A DNA stretch of 64,000 bases from Capnocytophaga sp. (lineage in GTDB: Bacteria; Bacteroidota; Bacteroidia; Flavobacteriales; Flavobacteriaceae): positions 62,001 to 126,000 of the forward strand of contig NZ_JAUNKD010000002.1 of assembly GCF_030532915.1 (NCBI RefSeq), given 5' to 3'. A model generated the notes under the pieces. It did no database searches, was not told the DNA's origin, and saw only the letters and a program-made list of their open reading frames with translations. Every line of letters starts with the position of its first letter. Within the stretch, counting starts at the first letter, position 1. Both the position numbers and the translations under genes were made by a program. Below are positions 19,752 through 28,408 of the stretch, piece by piece.

Positions 19752-20738
19752 TCAATTATTTTTTGTTATTATATTTTTCGTTAAATCCGATGCGAATTTT
19801 TCCACATTTTTGAAAATTTCACTTCGGTTATTGGGATATTTTTCTTCAATAAGTTCCATTTTCGGAATTTCTGCCTTAAAAATTTGATTCATATAGTCCA
19901 TTTTTGGCGGATACTCATAAAATAATTTTCCTTTGGGGAAGTTATTTTTGCGTTGCCAGTGTTCAAATTCCTGAAAAAAGCAATCGTGAACGGGCATTTT
20001 CACAGCCTCAAACAACTCATTATCAACAACTTTTACAAAACGATATAATCCGTGGATTTCTTGGGCAAAACACTTGTCTATTTTCTCCCGCGGATAGCCC
20101 AATTTTTGGTAAGCCGCACAAAGTTCTTGCAAACAATCTGAGATTTTTTGGGCATTTTTTTCCATAAGTGCCACGAAAAACAACAACACAAAACGCTCCC
20201 AAATGGTTATTTTCTTTTGCAAAAATTTTTCGGTTTTTCGCAAGGCTTCGTCTTTCAAATGCGGTTCTTTGAAATAAAGTACTTTAAGCATATTCACCGC
20301 ATTTTCAGTGTAATAACTCCCTTTTGAATGTGGCAAATCTTTCGGAAAAAGCCACTGAATCACCTCAAAATCATTACACGCAAAAGCCGAAAGTGCATCA
20401 AAAAAAGCGTTGCAATGGTCGGTGCCACTTGCCGTAATGGAAACATCTAAAAGTTCTTGTCGTGAAGTTTGAAACAGCACCTTGTTGAGCAATTCAAAAT
20501 CCTGATTTTCAAAGGCAAGGTAAAAACCAAAATCCTTCGTGTAATTGAGCAGACTGATGTACAATTTTGTTTTAATCACCTCACTTTCATATTCTTGCAA
20601 ATGCTCTGCAAAAGTTTCTTCGTTCCATTGCTGAAATTCGTCCCAAGTTTTTGGCGGATAGTAATAGCCCCATTTTTGAAAACTTTCTTCTCGTTTTTCG
20701 TGATATAATTTGAGGAATTTCTTGATATTTTTGGTCAT
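19752..20738 (-). CDS. Hypothetical helical protein, possibly immunity-like
   Basis: 328 aa, cytoplasmic, no signal peptide. It is rich in Phe, Glu and Lys and predicted almost wholly helical. I do not recognise it firmly. The spacing of helices and a segment near residues 200-245 (EKISD-like CLQELCAAYQKLGYP, then GLYRFVKVV) recall Imm49-type immunity proteins, but this is a weak visual resemblance. No toxin gene adjoins it. It has its own promoter (20761-20790) and runs straight into the DUF3365 lipoprotein gene. ATG start at 20738. Confidence 0.6.
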   Translation of the reverse strand: MTKNIKKFLKLYHEKREESFQKWGYYYPPKTWDEFQQWNEETFAEHLQEYESEVIKTKLYISLLNYTKDFGFYLAFENQDFELLNKVLFQTSRQELLDVSITASGTDHCNAFFDALSAFACNDFEVIQWLFPKDLPHSKGSYYTENAVNMLKVLYFKEPHLKDEALRKTEKFLQKKITIWERFVLLFFVALMEKNAQKISDCLQELCAAYQKLGYPREKIDKCFAQEIHGLYRFVKVVDNELFEAVKMPVHDCFFQEFEHWQRKNNFPKGKLFYEYPPKMDYMNQIFKAEIPKMELIEEKYPNNRSEIFKNVEKFASDLTKNIITKNN

Positions 20739-20760
20739 TTCACAACATAAATTAGAACCA

Positions 20761-20790
20761 CAAATATAATCAAAATGAGGGTTCTCACAA
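20761..20790 (-). promoter_or_regulatory. Promoter for the 19.2-20.7 kb gene pair
   Basis: Minus strand TTG (20788-20790), 19-nt gap, TATATTTG (20761-20768), 22 nt before the ATG at 20738. It is back to back with the L31 promoter. Confidence 0.5.
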
Positions 20791-20839
20791 CAATTGAAAC
20801 AAAAATCTGCATTAAATCGCTTCTTTTTTCAAAAAAATA

Positions 20840-20869
20840 TTGCTTATTAAATAAATATGCCTATCTTTG
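20840..20869 (+). promoter_or_regulatory. Promoter of rpmE2
   Basis: TTG (20840-20842), 19-nt gap, TATCTTTG (20862-20869), a near-perfect Bacteroidetes promoter 39 nt before the ATG of L31. Confidence 0.7.
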
Positions 20870-20908
20870 CCCCTTGAAAAATTTAAGAAGATAAAAACAT
20901 ACATTGCA

Positions 20909-21160
20909 ATGAAAAAAGGAATACATCCAGAGTCTTACAGATTAGTAGCTTTTAAAGATATGTCAAATGAAGACATTTTCATCACAAAATCTACTGTTGA
21001 TACAAAAGAAACAGTTGTTGTAGAAGGTGTTGAGTATCCGTTAGTAAAGTTGGAGATTTCAAGAACTTCACACCCTTACTACACCGGAAAATCAAAACTT
21101 ATTGATACTGCCGGACGTATCGACAAGTTCAAAAGCAAATACGCTAAATTCAACAAGTAA
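20909..21160 (+). CDS. rpmE2: 50S ribosomal protein L31 type B
   Basis: 83 aa from the ATG at 20909 (MKKGIHPESYRLVAFKDMSN). The frame runs 14 codons further up, but that part spans the promoter's transcription start and is not coding. It is the type B paralogue without the CxxC zinc pair of type A, with the family's VVEGVEYPLVKLEISR and HPYYTGK motifs. It has a strong promoter and an intrinsic terminator, so it is a single-gene transcript. Confidence 0.95.
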   Translation: MKKGIHPESYRLVAFKDMSNEDIFITKSTVDTKETVVVEGVEYPLVKLEISRTSHPYYTGKSKLIDTAGRIDKFKSKYAKFNK

Positions 21161-21181
21161 TAATTTTTTGAAGCCAAGAAG

Positions 21182-21216
21182 AACTCCCTTATTGTGGGAG
21201 TTTTTCGTTTTTGCTA
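21182..21216 (+). terminator. Intrinsic terminator after rpmE2
   Basis: Stem AACTCCC / GGGAGTT (21182-21188 with 21196-21202), 7-nt loop, then T-rich sequence. Confidence 0.8.
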
Positions 21217-21236
21217 CCTTATTATTGTTTTGCTTT

Positions 21237-21692
21237 TTATTTCCCAACAGCTGAAAAACAGGGTAATTCTTTCAAAAAAATATATTTCCCGTTGGCGTAA
21301 TCAATTTGGCAGAAAAAATGTTGCAAACCGTTGGTAACCATCAATAATTCTGATTTTAAAGCCAAATTATAGCGGGCAATTTGGTCGAAAACGCTTTGGG
21401 TGATACTTACACTCGGGGCTTTGCATTCAACAACAAGTGAAACTTCACCTGATGACGAAAATACAACAATATCATACCGTTTGGAAAGCCCATTGACGGT
21501 CAATTCCTTTTCTACATTTATCAGCGATTTCGGATATCCTTTCTCTTCCATTAAAAAACGAACAACGTGCTGACGAACCCATTCTTCGGGTTGCAAAACG
21601 ATGAATTTTTTTCGGATTTCATCAAATATAAGCAGTTTATCAGCTGTTTTTTTTATCCGAAAAGGATACGACTTAAAGTTTAATTTTTCCAT
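21237..21692 (-). CDS. HsdR N-terminal-like (PD-(D/E)XK type) nuclease-fold protein
   Basis: 151 aa from the ATG at 21692; the frame extends 11 codons to a TTG. The sequence RKKFIVLQPEEWVRQHVVRFL followed by YDIVVFSSSGEVSLVVECKAP is the small stand-alone HsdR_N_2-type protein conserved in Flavobacteriia. The D...ECK core matches a PD-(D/E)XK nuclease active site. It is not part of a restriction operon here: no methylase or specificity subunit is near. Its role is unknown, probably DNA metabolism rather than restriction. Confidence 0.75.
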   Translation of the reverse strand: MEKLNFKSYPFRIKKTADKLLIFDEIRKKFIVLQPEEWVRQHVVRFLMEEKGYPKSLINVEKELTVNGLSKRYDIVVFSSSGEVSLVVECKAPSVSITQSVFDQIARYNLALKSELLMVTNGLQHFFCQIDYANGKYIFLKELPCFSAVGK

Positions 21693-21776
21693 AAAAACAT
21701 TTGTAAAACAAAAAAAACACGACAATTTTTGCCGTGTTCTTTGGTTAATTTTTTAACCATATTTGTATAACTATTA

Positions 21777-22880
21777 TTAATTCAAACCGAAAATAGTTCT
21801 GAAAACGTGTTTTACTTTGTTTGAAAAATACGAGAAATAGTTAGCCGCTTTTGACGAAGTTCCGTCAGTGAGTACCAAATCAGGGTCGTATTTTCCGTTG
21901 CCGTCTTCGTTGTAAATCAAGTCAGCAACTTTTTTGTTATTGCTCAACACCTCAACTTTTACAAACGTATTTAGTTCTTGGGCAGTATATTTTTCCTTGT
22001 TGAGATTTTTAAGTCCTTCGACGTCAGCAGTTGCTTTGATGGTTAAATCCTCAAATTTCACATTGAAAGTAGCGTCTTTAAAGTTAGCAAAGGCGATATC
22101 TTTAAAGTTTACTTTATCGGGTGATATAGCGCTGTTGTTTGTCAAGTTGATAACCCCATCAACTGTGGTTGTACAACCATCGGGTGCGCTGGTAACCGAT
22201 GAAAAATCATACGCATTTCCGTTCTTTTTCAGTGAAATTTTTGTAGTGAAAGGCGCTCCGTAAACTACAATATTTGCATCTGTAACAAACGTAGGGATAA
22301 ATCCGTAATTAATCCCTTGAATATCAACCTCCATTACTTTTTTACCTTCAACAGTAGCGGTAAATTTACCTTTGGTAGGCAAGTTTATTTTCCCGATAAT
22401 AACACCTGCATAGTCTTCAATCACAATGGTTGAATTGTTAGTTGTGGCTGTGTTATTTTTTGGAAAATGCAAGGTAACATTCGTATTTTCAGCGGTTTTG
22501 TCCCAAGATTGGGTAGCGCTGTTCCAAGTGTAAGTGCCTTTTACGTTTTCATAAACAAATCCACGTCGGGCATATTGTCTTTGAAACTTTTGGCTCAAAT
22601 AGGTGTACCAAGTTTTACCTTGGGTAGTTGCCGAAGACAAAAAGAAATTATCATAGAAAAAATCAGAAAAACCGGTAGGTTTTAGTTTTTTCAAGCACTC
22701 ATAAAAATTGGCGATAGTTCCTTCAATTGATTGTTGTTCAGCGCTTCGTGCTGACGTAATTGTTGTTAATGAGGTGGTTTGCTCTTGTTCACTTGCATTG
22801 TCATTCTTTGAGCAACCAACAAAAAAGATCGCACTCACAAGGGCAATCATCGTGCTTTTAGTCATACTAACTCTCTTCAT
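21777..22880 (-). CDS. Putative lipoprotein of unknown function
   Basis: 367 aa from the ATG at 22880, where MKRVSMTKSTMIALVSAIFFVGC forms a clean lipoprotein signal with the lipobox Cys near residue 23; the frame extends 16 codons to a TTG that would spoil it. The mature part has a low-complexity start (NDNASEQEQTTS), an apparently beta-rich middle and a basic C-terminus. No catalytic motif is seen. It is probably attached to the outer membrane. A promoter lies just upstream (22908-22937). Confidence 0.7.
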   Translation of the reverse strand: MKRVSMTKSTMIALVSAIFFVGCSKNDNASEQEQTTSLTTITSARSAEQQSIEGTIANFYECLKKLKPTGFSDFFYDNFFLSSATTQGKTWYTYLSQKFQRQYARRGFVYENVKGTYTWNSATQSWDKTAENTNVTLHFPKNNTATTNNSTIVIEDYAGVIIGKINLPTKGKFTATVEGKKVMEVDIQGINYGFIPTFVTDANIVVYGAPFTTKISLKKNGNAYDFSSVTSAPDGCTTTVDGVINLTNNSAISPDKVNFKDIAFANFKDATFNVKFEDLTIKATADVEGLKNLNKEKYTAQELNTFVKVEVLSNNKKVADLIYNEDGNGKYDPDLVLTDGTSSKAANYFSYFSNKVKHVFRTIFGLN

Positions 22881-22907
22881 AATATATAATAAGGTGTATA
22901 TTTTTTG

Positions 22908-22937
22908 CAAAAATATAACTTTTTTCAATTATACAAA
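22908..22937 (-). promoter_or_regulatory. Promoter of the lipoprotein gene
   Basis: Minus strand TTTG (complement of CAAA at 22934-22937), 18-nt gap, TATTTTTG (22908-22915), 28 nt before the ATG at 22880. Confidence 0.5.
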
Positions 22938-23003
22938 ACAATTGAATGATAAAAAAGAATGCCCACCGAACATAACAGTATTTTTTGATACGCACAAAGC
23001 TGT

Positions 23004-23936
23004 TTATGAGTCACCTATCCGATAGTTTTCATCTTCACCTTCCAGAATTTGTAAATAACTTTTATAGCGCGACCAAGCAATTTGGTCATTCTCCAGCGCT
23101 TCTTTAACAGCGCATTGGGGCTCTTCCAAATGCAAACAGTTATTAAACTTACAATCAGCCTTTAAGGCAAAAATTTCTGGAAAATAGTCACCCAATTCTT
23201 CCTTGTCCATTTCAACAACGCCAAAGCCTTTGATACCGGGTGTATCAATGATTCTTGCATCAAATTCAAGGTCAAACATTTCGGCAAACGTGGTGGTGTG
23301 TTGTCCCTGCTGATGCTGCTGTGAAATCTCGGCTGTTTTTAAATTCAAGTTAGGCGATAAAACGTTGATTAGCGTACTTTTACCAACACCTGAATGTCCC
23401 GAAATCACGCAAGTCTTACCCCGCATCAACTCTTTTACTTTTTCAATATTTTTCTGCGTAACAGCCGATATACCAATACATTCGTAGCCTATTTTTCGAT
23501 ACAAAGCTGCCAAATATTTCACTTCAAGAAGCTCCTCGTCTGAATACGCGTCTATTTTATTGAATAACAGCACAACAGGAATACGATACGCCTCGGCGGT
23601 AACCAAAAATCGGTCAATAAACGCAGTAAACGTAGGCGGATTATTGAGGGTTATAACCAAAAGAGCCAAATCAATGTTCGAAGCAATGATGTGCGTTTGT
23701 TTTGACAGATTGACCGACCTGCGGATAATGTAATTTTTACGCGGATGAATCTCTTGCACAATGCCGTTGCCCTCGGTGTCAAGCTCAAAAGTTACCACAT
23801 CACCCACAGCCACCGGATTGGTGTTTTTAATGCCCTTAATGCGGAATTTCCCCTTGATTCGGCATTGGTAAAACTCCCCTTCACGGGATTTCACCGTGTA
23901 CCAACTGCCCGTGGATTTATACACGATTCCTGTCAT
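23004..23936 (-). CDS. rsgA: Ribosome small subunit biogenesis GTPase RsgA
   Basis: 310 aa from the ATG at 23936. The frame extends five codons to a TTG. It is a circularly permuted GTPase: N-terminal OB fold (to about 70), G4 motif LLFNKIDAY before G1 GHSGVGKST, then G3 DTPG. The C-terminal zinc site has the Cys/His cluster in DCKFNNCLHLEEPQC. RsgA checks late 30S maturation and releases assembly factors. It starts 27 nt after the GH3-family gene ends, so the two are likely co-transcribed. Confidence 0.95.
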   Translation of the reverse strand: MTGIVYKSTGSWYTVKSREGEFYQCRIKGKFRIKGIKNTNPVAVGDVVTFELDTEGNGIVQEIHPRKNYIIRRSVNLSKQTHIIASNIDLALLVITLNNPPTFTAFIDRFLVTAEAYRIPVVLLFNKIDAYSDEELLEVKYLAALYRKIGYECIGISAVTQKNIEKVKELMRGKTCVISGHSGVGKSTLINVLSPNLNLKTAEISQQHQQGQHTTTFAEMFDLEFDARIIDTPGIKGFGVVEMDKEELGDYFPEIFALKADCKFNNCLHLEEPQCAVKEALENDQIAWSRYKSYLQILEGEDENYRIGDS

Positions 23937-23963
23937 TGTTGCGTTTTTCAAAAGTATGTTATT

Positions 23964-25475
23964 TTACTGAATTTTAAGAAGTTCTTCAATATATTCTCGG
24001 CTGTTTGAAAGTCGCGGAACTTTGTTTTGCCCGCCCAGTTTTCCCTTTTCTTTCAGCCAATCGTGAAACAGATTATGTCGTGCCACGTGAATTTTAGGCA
24101 TATTGAGCGTCATATTATTGTAGCGTTTCGCTTCGTAATCCGAATTTAATTTTTGAAGTTCCGCATCTAAAATTTCAGTGAATTTTTCAATGCTTTGAGG
24201 CGGTTTGCTAAATTCGATAATCCATTCGTGTCCGCCTTTGAGCTTGTCTTGCATAAAAATAGGAGCAACCGTATAGTCAATCAGTTCACTATGTGTCAAT
24301 TGACAGGCTTTTTCAAGTGCTTTTTCGGTATTCTCAATAATGAGTTCTTCCCCGAACACATTGATAAAATGCTTGGTGCGACCCGTAATTTTAATACGAT
24401 AAGGCGAAGTGGACGTAAACCGAACCGTATCGCCTATCAAATAACGCCAAAGCCCTGAGTTAGTGGAAATAACCATTGCGTAATTCTTCCCGGGCTCCAC
24501 TTCCCAAAGCGGAATAACCTTCTCTCGATTCGTGCCGAAAGTATCCATCGGGATGAATTCATAAAAAATGCCGTAATCCAGCATCAACAACAGCTCATCG
24601 GAATTATTTCGGTCTTGAATGGCAAAAAAACCTTCGGAGGCATTGTAAATTTCGTAATAGCGGAAGGCGCCTGACGGGATTAACTGCTTGTACTGCTCGC
24701 GGTACGGCACAAAACTCACCCCGCCGTGAAAGTAAACCTCCAAGTTTTTCCAAAGTTCCAACAAGTTTTCTTTGCCCACATCTTCCAGCACCCGATTCAG
24801 CAGCACTAACATCCACGACGGAACGCCTGCCATACTGGTAACGTTTTCGTTTTTAGCTTCTTTAATGATGGCCTGAAGTTTCGTTTCCCATTCGCTCATC
24901 AATGACACTTTGTTGCTGGGTGTGCAACTAAATTCTGCCCAAAACGGAAGATTTTCAATCAAAATAGCCGATAAATCACCAAAGTAAGTGCCGTTTTCTT
25001 CATATAATTCTTTACTACCACCAAGCCGCAAACTCTTTCCTTTAAAAAGGTTTGAATTTTCATTGTTATTCAAATACAAACAAAGCATATCTTTGCCCGA
25101 TTTGTAATGACAATGCTGCAAAGCCTCTTCACTTACCGGAATAAACTTGCTCTTGGCATTGGTTGTACCACTACTTTTGGCAAACCACTTGATGGGCGTG
25201 TTCCAAAAGATGTTGCGTTGCCCTTTGCGTGCTTGCTCAATAAAAGGCTCAAAGGCTTCGTAGGTAACAACGGGCGTATTTTTAACAAATTGCTCATAGT
25301 TTTTTACCGTTGAAAACCCGTAACTTTCACCGATTCGGGTACTTTTGGCTGCGTTTAACAACTCGGACAACACACGCTCTTGCGTTTGATGCGGATTACT
25401 TGTAAACTGCTCAATTTGAGCTATTCGCCGTTTTAAAAACCAAGAAGTTATTGAATTGAATAGTGCTAATGGCAT
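23964..25475 (-). CDS. GH3 auxin-responsive promoter family protein
   Basis: 503 aa from the ATG at 25475 (MPLALFNSITSWFLKRR); the frame extends 34 codons further to a TTG in non-conserved sequence. It belongs to the ANL/GH3 adenylating superfamily: the P-loop-like SSGTTNAKSKFIPVS, the YNASEGFFAIQ motif and the WRYLIGDTVRFTS / KITGRTKHFINVFGEEL hinge region are all present. In plants GH3 enzymes join amino acids to hormones. The substrate of the bacteroidete homologues is not established. It precedes rsgA by 27 nt and is divergent from the DUF2797 gene. Confidence 0.9.
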   Translation of the reverse strand: MPLALFNSITSWFLKRRIAQIEQFTSNPHQTQERVLSELLNAAKSTRIGESYGFSTVKNYEQFVKNTPVVTYEAFEPFIEQARKGQRNIFWNTPIKWFAKSSGTTNAKSKFIPVSEEALQHCHYKSGKDMLCLYLNNNENSNLFKGKSLRLGGSKELYEENGTYFGDLSAILIENLPFWAEFSCTPSNKVSLMSEWETKLQAIIKEAKNENVTSMAGVPSWMLVLLNRVLEDVGKENLLELWKNLEVYFHGGVSFVPYREQYKQLIPSGAFRYYEIYNASEGFFAIQDRNNSDELLLMLDYGIFYEFIPMDTFGTNREKVIPLWEVEPGKNYAMVISTNSGLWRYLIGDTVRFTSTSPYRIKITGRTKHFINVFGEELIIENTEKALEKACQLTHSELIDYTVAPIFMQDKLKGGHEWIIEFSKPPQSIEKFTEILDAELQKLNSDYEAKRYNNMTLNMPKIHVARHNLFHDWLKEKGKLGGQNKVPRLSNSREYIEELLKIQ

Positions 25476-25568
25476 TTTTTTACTACTTTTGAAAAATTTT
25501 TGGTGCGGTCGTGTTAACTGATGAGCGACCCTAATTAAAATCGGGTAAAGATAATAAAAAAAATAAAT

Positions 25569-26363
25569 ATGTTTCAAGGAGTACTACAAAAAATGATTAC
25601 CGAAATGGCAACGCCCGTGCAGTATTATATGCAATTGCAAGACGATTTTCTTTCAGTTAATCAATTGATTGGTAAAAAATTACGAATAGAATTCTCACAC
25701 TTTCAATGTTTGAATTGCGGGGGCAGTCAGCCGATTTTCCGACAAGGATTTTGCAAAAAATGTTTCTTTGAAGTGCCGCAAGCCGCCGATTGGGTAATGA
25801 ATCCGGAGCTGAGCAAAGCCCATTTAAACATTGAACACCGCGATTTGGCATACGAAAAGCAAATGCAACTGCAACCGCACTGCGTGTATCTGGCAAATTC
25901 AAGCTCCGTGAAAGTGGGCGTAACCCGCGCCTCGCAGATTCCCACCCGATGGATTGACCAAGGGGCGCACGAAGCCCTTATCATCGCGCAAATGCCCAAC
26001 CGCTACTTGGCCGGCATTACCGAAGTGGCGCTCAAACAACATATTTCCGACAAAACCAACTGGCGCAAAATGCTCACCAACACCATCGACCAAACCGACT
26101 TGATTCAGATAAAAAACCAACTCTTCCCCTTGATGCCCTCCGAAACGAAGGAATTCTTTGCGGAACAAACACAACCCTTCCACATCCAATTTCCGGTAGA
26201 AAAATACCCCACCGCCGTAAAATCCTTAAATTTGCTCAACACCCCAACCTACGAGGGCACACTCAGCGGCATTAAAGGGCAATACCTTATCTTTGAGGAC
26301 AATACCGTTTTCAATGTTCGTTCCAATGAAGGGCAAGTGGTGCGATTAGCCATCACGAATTAA
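25569..26363 (+). CDS. DUF2797 domain protein
   Basis: 264 aa. An N-terminal zinc-ribbon-like segment (CLNCGG...CKKCFFEVP, about residues 47-70) precedes the conserved HCVYLANSSSVKVGVTRASQ and PTRWIDQGA motifs of DUF2797. The C-terminus (YLIFEDNTVFNVRSNEG) matches the normal family end. Function is unknown; the SVKVGVTR strand recalls GIY-YIG-like folds, but no nuclease role is shown. ATGs at 25569, 25593 and 25605 are all possible starts. Codon use is more GC-rich in the second half than in neighbouring genes. Confidence 0.85.
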   Translation: MFQGVLQKMITEMATPVQYYMQLQDDFLSVNQLIGKKLRIEFSHFQCLNCGGSQPIFRQGFCKKCFFEVPQAADWVMNPELSKAHLNIEHRDLAYEKQMQLQPHCVYLANSSSVKVGVTRASQIPTRWIDQGAHEALIIAQMPNRYLAGITEVALKQHISDKTNWRKMLTNTIDQTDLIQIKNQLFPLMPSETKEFFAEQTQPFHIQFPVEKYPTAVKSLNLLNTPTYEGTLSGIKGQYLIFEDNTVFNVRSNEGQVVRLAITN

Positions 26364-26515
26364 TCCGCCAAAAAGCAAAACAACCTTTTCGCCTTGACGA
26401 AGAAGCCCATCGGCAGACTTGGCAGGTGCTTCTTCCCGACGAAAAACGAATTGTTTTTCAGCCCGATAAAATTAATCCGCAAAAAAAGCCTTTTTTTATT
26501 GGTCATTCCAATTAA
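26345..26515 (+). pseudogene. Possible short coding fragment overlapping the DUF2797 end
   Basis: An open frame overlaps the last codons of DUF2797 in another phase and continues to TAA at 26513-26515. It reads as plausible protein (HHELIRQKAKQPFRLDEEAH, then TWQVLLPDEKRIVFQ), unlike typical intergenic translation. There is a stop just upstream in this frame and no ATG, GTG or TTG start. It may be a remnant of a lost gene, or a small protein with a rare ATT start. Not recognised. Confidence 0.3.
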
Positions 26516-26529
26516 AAATAATACCTTTG
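26499..26529 (+). promoter_or_regulatory. Promoter of mdh
   Basis: TTG (26499-26501), 20-nt gap, TACCTTTG (26522-26529), 60 nt before the ATG. Confidence 0.65.
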
Positions 26530-26589
26530 GGGCTCAAATTAACAATTGTCGTTACAAACAAATAAAATAATAACAAATAACAGAAAGAT

Positions 26590-27522
26590 ATGAAAGTAAC
26601 AGTAGTAGGTGCCGGAGCCGTTGGGGCAAGTTGCGCCGAGTACATTGCAATTAAAAATTTTGCATCAGAAGTAGTTTTAGTAGACATCAAAGAAGGTTTT
26701 GCCGAAGGTAAAGCAATGGACTTGATGCAAACAGCTCCGCTTAACGGATTCGATACCAAAATCGTGGGCGCTACCAATGATTATGCAAAAACAGCAGGAA
26801 GCGACGTTGCCGTGATTACTTCCGGCATTCCACGCAAACCCGGAATGACCCGCGAGGAGCTTATCGGAACCAACGCCAACATCGTGAAATCGGTAGTGGA
26901 GCAACTCGTTAAACATTCACCTAACGTGATTGTAATCGTGGTGAGCAACCCGATGGACACGATGACCTATTTGGTGCACAAAGCCACGAATCTGCCCAAA
27001 AACCGCATCATCGGAATGGGAGGAGCCCTTGACAGCGCCCGCTTCAAGTACCGCTTGGCAGAAGCCTTGGATTGCCCGCTTTCTGACGTTGACGGAATGG
27101 TAATCGCCGCGCATAGCGACACCGGAATGTTACCGCTTACGCGTTTAGCCACCCGCAACGGCGTGCCAGTTTCTGAGTTTTTATGCGAAGACAAGCTCGC
27201 TCACGTATCGCAAGAAACCAAAGTAGGCGGCGCTACCCTGACCAAACTACTCGGAACATCGGCTTGGTATGCACCCGGAGCTGCCGTATCGGCATTGGTT
27301 CAAGCCATTGCGTGCGACCAAAAGAAAATGTTCCCTTGCTCGGTAGTTTTAGAAGGCGAGTACGGACAAACCGACATCTGCTTGGGAGTTCCCGTAATCA
27401 TTGGCAAAAACGGTGTAGAAAAAATCGTGGAAATCAAATTAAACGACGCCGAAAAAGCCAAATTCAACGAAAGTGCCGCTGCCGTTAAAGAGGTTAATAA
27501 AGATTTAAGCAGCGTGCTATAA
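26590..27522 (+). CDS. mdh: Malate dehydrogenase
   Basis: 310 aa, normal length for the LDH-like MDH group. NAD-binding GAGAVGASCAEYIA lies at the N-terminus, the substrate arginines in IPRKPGMTREELIGTN, VVSNPMDTMTYL in the middle, and the catalytic His in AAHSDTGMLPL. It interconverts malate and oxaloacetate with NAD in the TCA cycle, so it works with the citrate synthase at 34.6-35.9 kb. It is a single-gene transcript between a good promoter and a strong terminator. Confidence 0.95.
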   Translation: MKVTVVGAGAVGASCAEYIAIKNFASEVVLVDIKEGFAEGKAMDLMQTAPLNGFDTKIVGATNDYAKTAGSDVAVITSGIPRKPGMTREELIGTNANIVKSVVEQLVKHSPNVIVIVVSNPMDTMTYLVHKATNLPKNRIIGMGGALDSARFKYRLAEALDCPLSDVDGMVIAAHSDTGMLPLTRLATRNGVPVSEFLCEDKLAHVSQETKVGGATLTKLLGTSAWYAPGAAVSALVQAIACDQKKMFPCSVVLEGEYGQTDICLGVPVIIGKNGVEKIVEIKLNDAEKAKFNESAAAVKEVNKDLSSVL

Positions 27523-27573
27523 AAAATCAGTACTTTCTATAAAAAGTATTTGAGATTTTAATTATGTTGTTAT

Positions 27574-27616
27574 AAGAAACAGTGCAAATCATCGTGTTTG
27601 CGCTGTTTCTTTTTTA
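27574..27616 (+). terminator. Intrinsic terminator after mdh
   Basis: Long stem AAGAAACAGTGCAAA (27574-27588) with TTTGCGCTGTTTCTT (27597-27611, one G-T pair), short loop, then a T run. Confidence 0.85.
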
Positions 27617-27702
27617 AGACTAATCCCCTACCCGCTTTAAACAAAGAATTAAGAGGGCAATTTTTCTCCCAATAATCATCAAACAACACATTCGCCTTGA
27701 CA

Positions 27703-27954
27703 AATTTACGGAAAATTACCACGCACACCACCTTTGGCAAAGTTTTGAACTTTGACAAAGGTTTTTACACTGCATTCATCAACACGAATTTACGGAAAAT
27801 TACCACTCACACTACCTTTGGCAAAGTTTTGAACTTTGACAAAGGTTTTTACACTGCATTCGCCAAAACGAATTTACGGAAAATTACTATGCACACCACC
27901 TTTAGCAAAGTTTTGAACTTTGACAAAGGTTTTTATACCACATTCGCCAAAACG
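27703..27954. repeat. Three tandem 84-bp repeats, each holding a CCTTTG palindrome
   Basis: Units start at 27703, 27787 and 27871 (AATTTACGGAAAATTAC), with a partial fourth from 27955. Each unit contains an imperfect palindrome, ACCTTTGGCAAAG, TTTTG, AACTTTGACAAAGG, able to form a hairpin. The period is a multiple of three, so a 92-codon frame stays open across it, but this looks like a by-product. The same palindrome occurs at 34361-34460. Confidence 0.85.
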
Positions 27955-27982
27955 AATTCATTAAATTTCTTATAAAATAGGT

Positions 27983-28291
27983 GATTCGTCTTCACGAATT
28001 TACTAAAATAAGTAGAAAAATAGTAATTCGTTTCGACGAATTTATCAAAACGAATAAAAAAATAGTAATTCGTCTTGACGAATTTACTAAAATCAACTTA
28101 AAGCAATAAATTCGTCAAGACGAATTTAGTCCTATAAATTAAAAGAGCTAATTCGTCTCGACGAATTGGGTGCTACAAACTAAAATAACAAATTCGTCGA
28201 GACGAATTTTGTAAAATAAAAATAAACCGCTAATTCGTGTTGGCGAACGCACAAAACACCTGCAAGTTCAGCTAATTCATCAAGACGATTT
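27983..28291. repeat. Array of eight AATTCGTC-NN-GACGAATT palindromes
   Basis: 18-bp palindromic units at about 27983-28000, 28025-28042, 28067-28084, 28109-28126, 28150-28167, 28191-28208, 28232-28249 and 28274-28291. They recur every 41-42 bp, about four helical turns. Central dinucleotides vary (TT, TC, AA, GA), and several are perfect palindromes. The outer units are degenerate. Spacers are AT-rich and differ. Confidence 0.85.
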
Positions 28292-28329
28292 AGTATATTT
28301 TTCTTTTATAACCAAAAACAATCCTGACT

Positions 28330-28408
28330 ATTCCCCCTTTGAAGGGGGCAAGGAGGATGTCCGTCTCCAAAATTCCCCCTTTGAAGGGGGCAAGGGGGAT
28401 GTCCGTCT
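28330..28408. repeat. Two 37-bp direct repeats with a CCCCCTTTGAAGGGGG core
   Basis: Copies at 28330-28366 and 28372-28408 differ at one base and share the order palindromic core, CAAGG(A/G)GGATG, TCCGTCT. A degenerate inverted copy lies at 28563-28593. This type of C-rich repeat is common between genes in Bacteroidetes. Confidence 0.8.

Noticed and set aside
27570-27758. Minus-strand small frame
   Set aside because: It spans the mdh terminator and has no start signal or recognisable sequence.
27697-27975. 92-codon frame with three 28-residue repeats
   Set aside because: It exists because the 84-bp DNA repeat is a multiple of three; no start signal, and the same palindrome lies in non-coding DNA elsewhere.
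27983-28291. CRISPR array
   Set aside because: Repeats are 18-bp palindromes with AT-rich 23-bp spacers of low complexity; no cas genes in the window.
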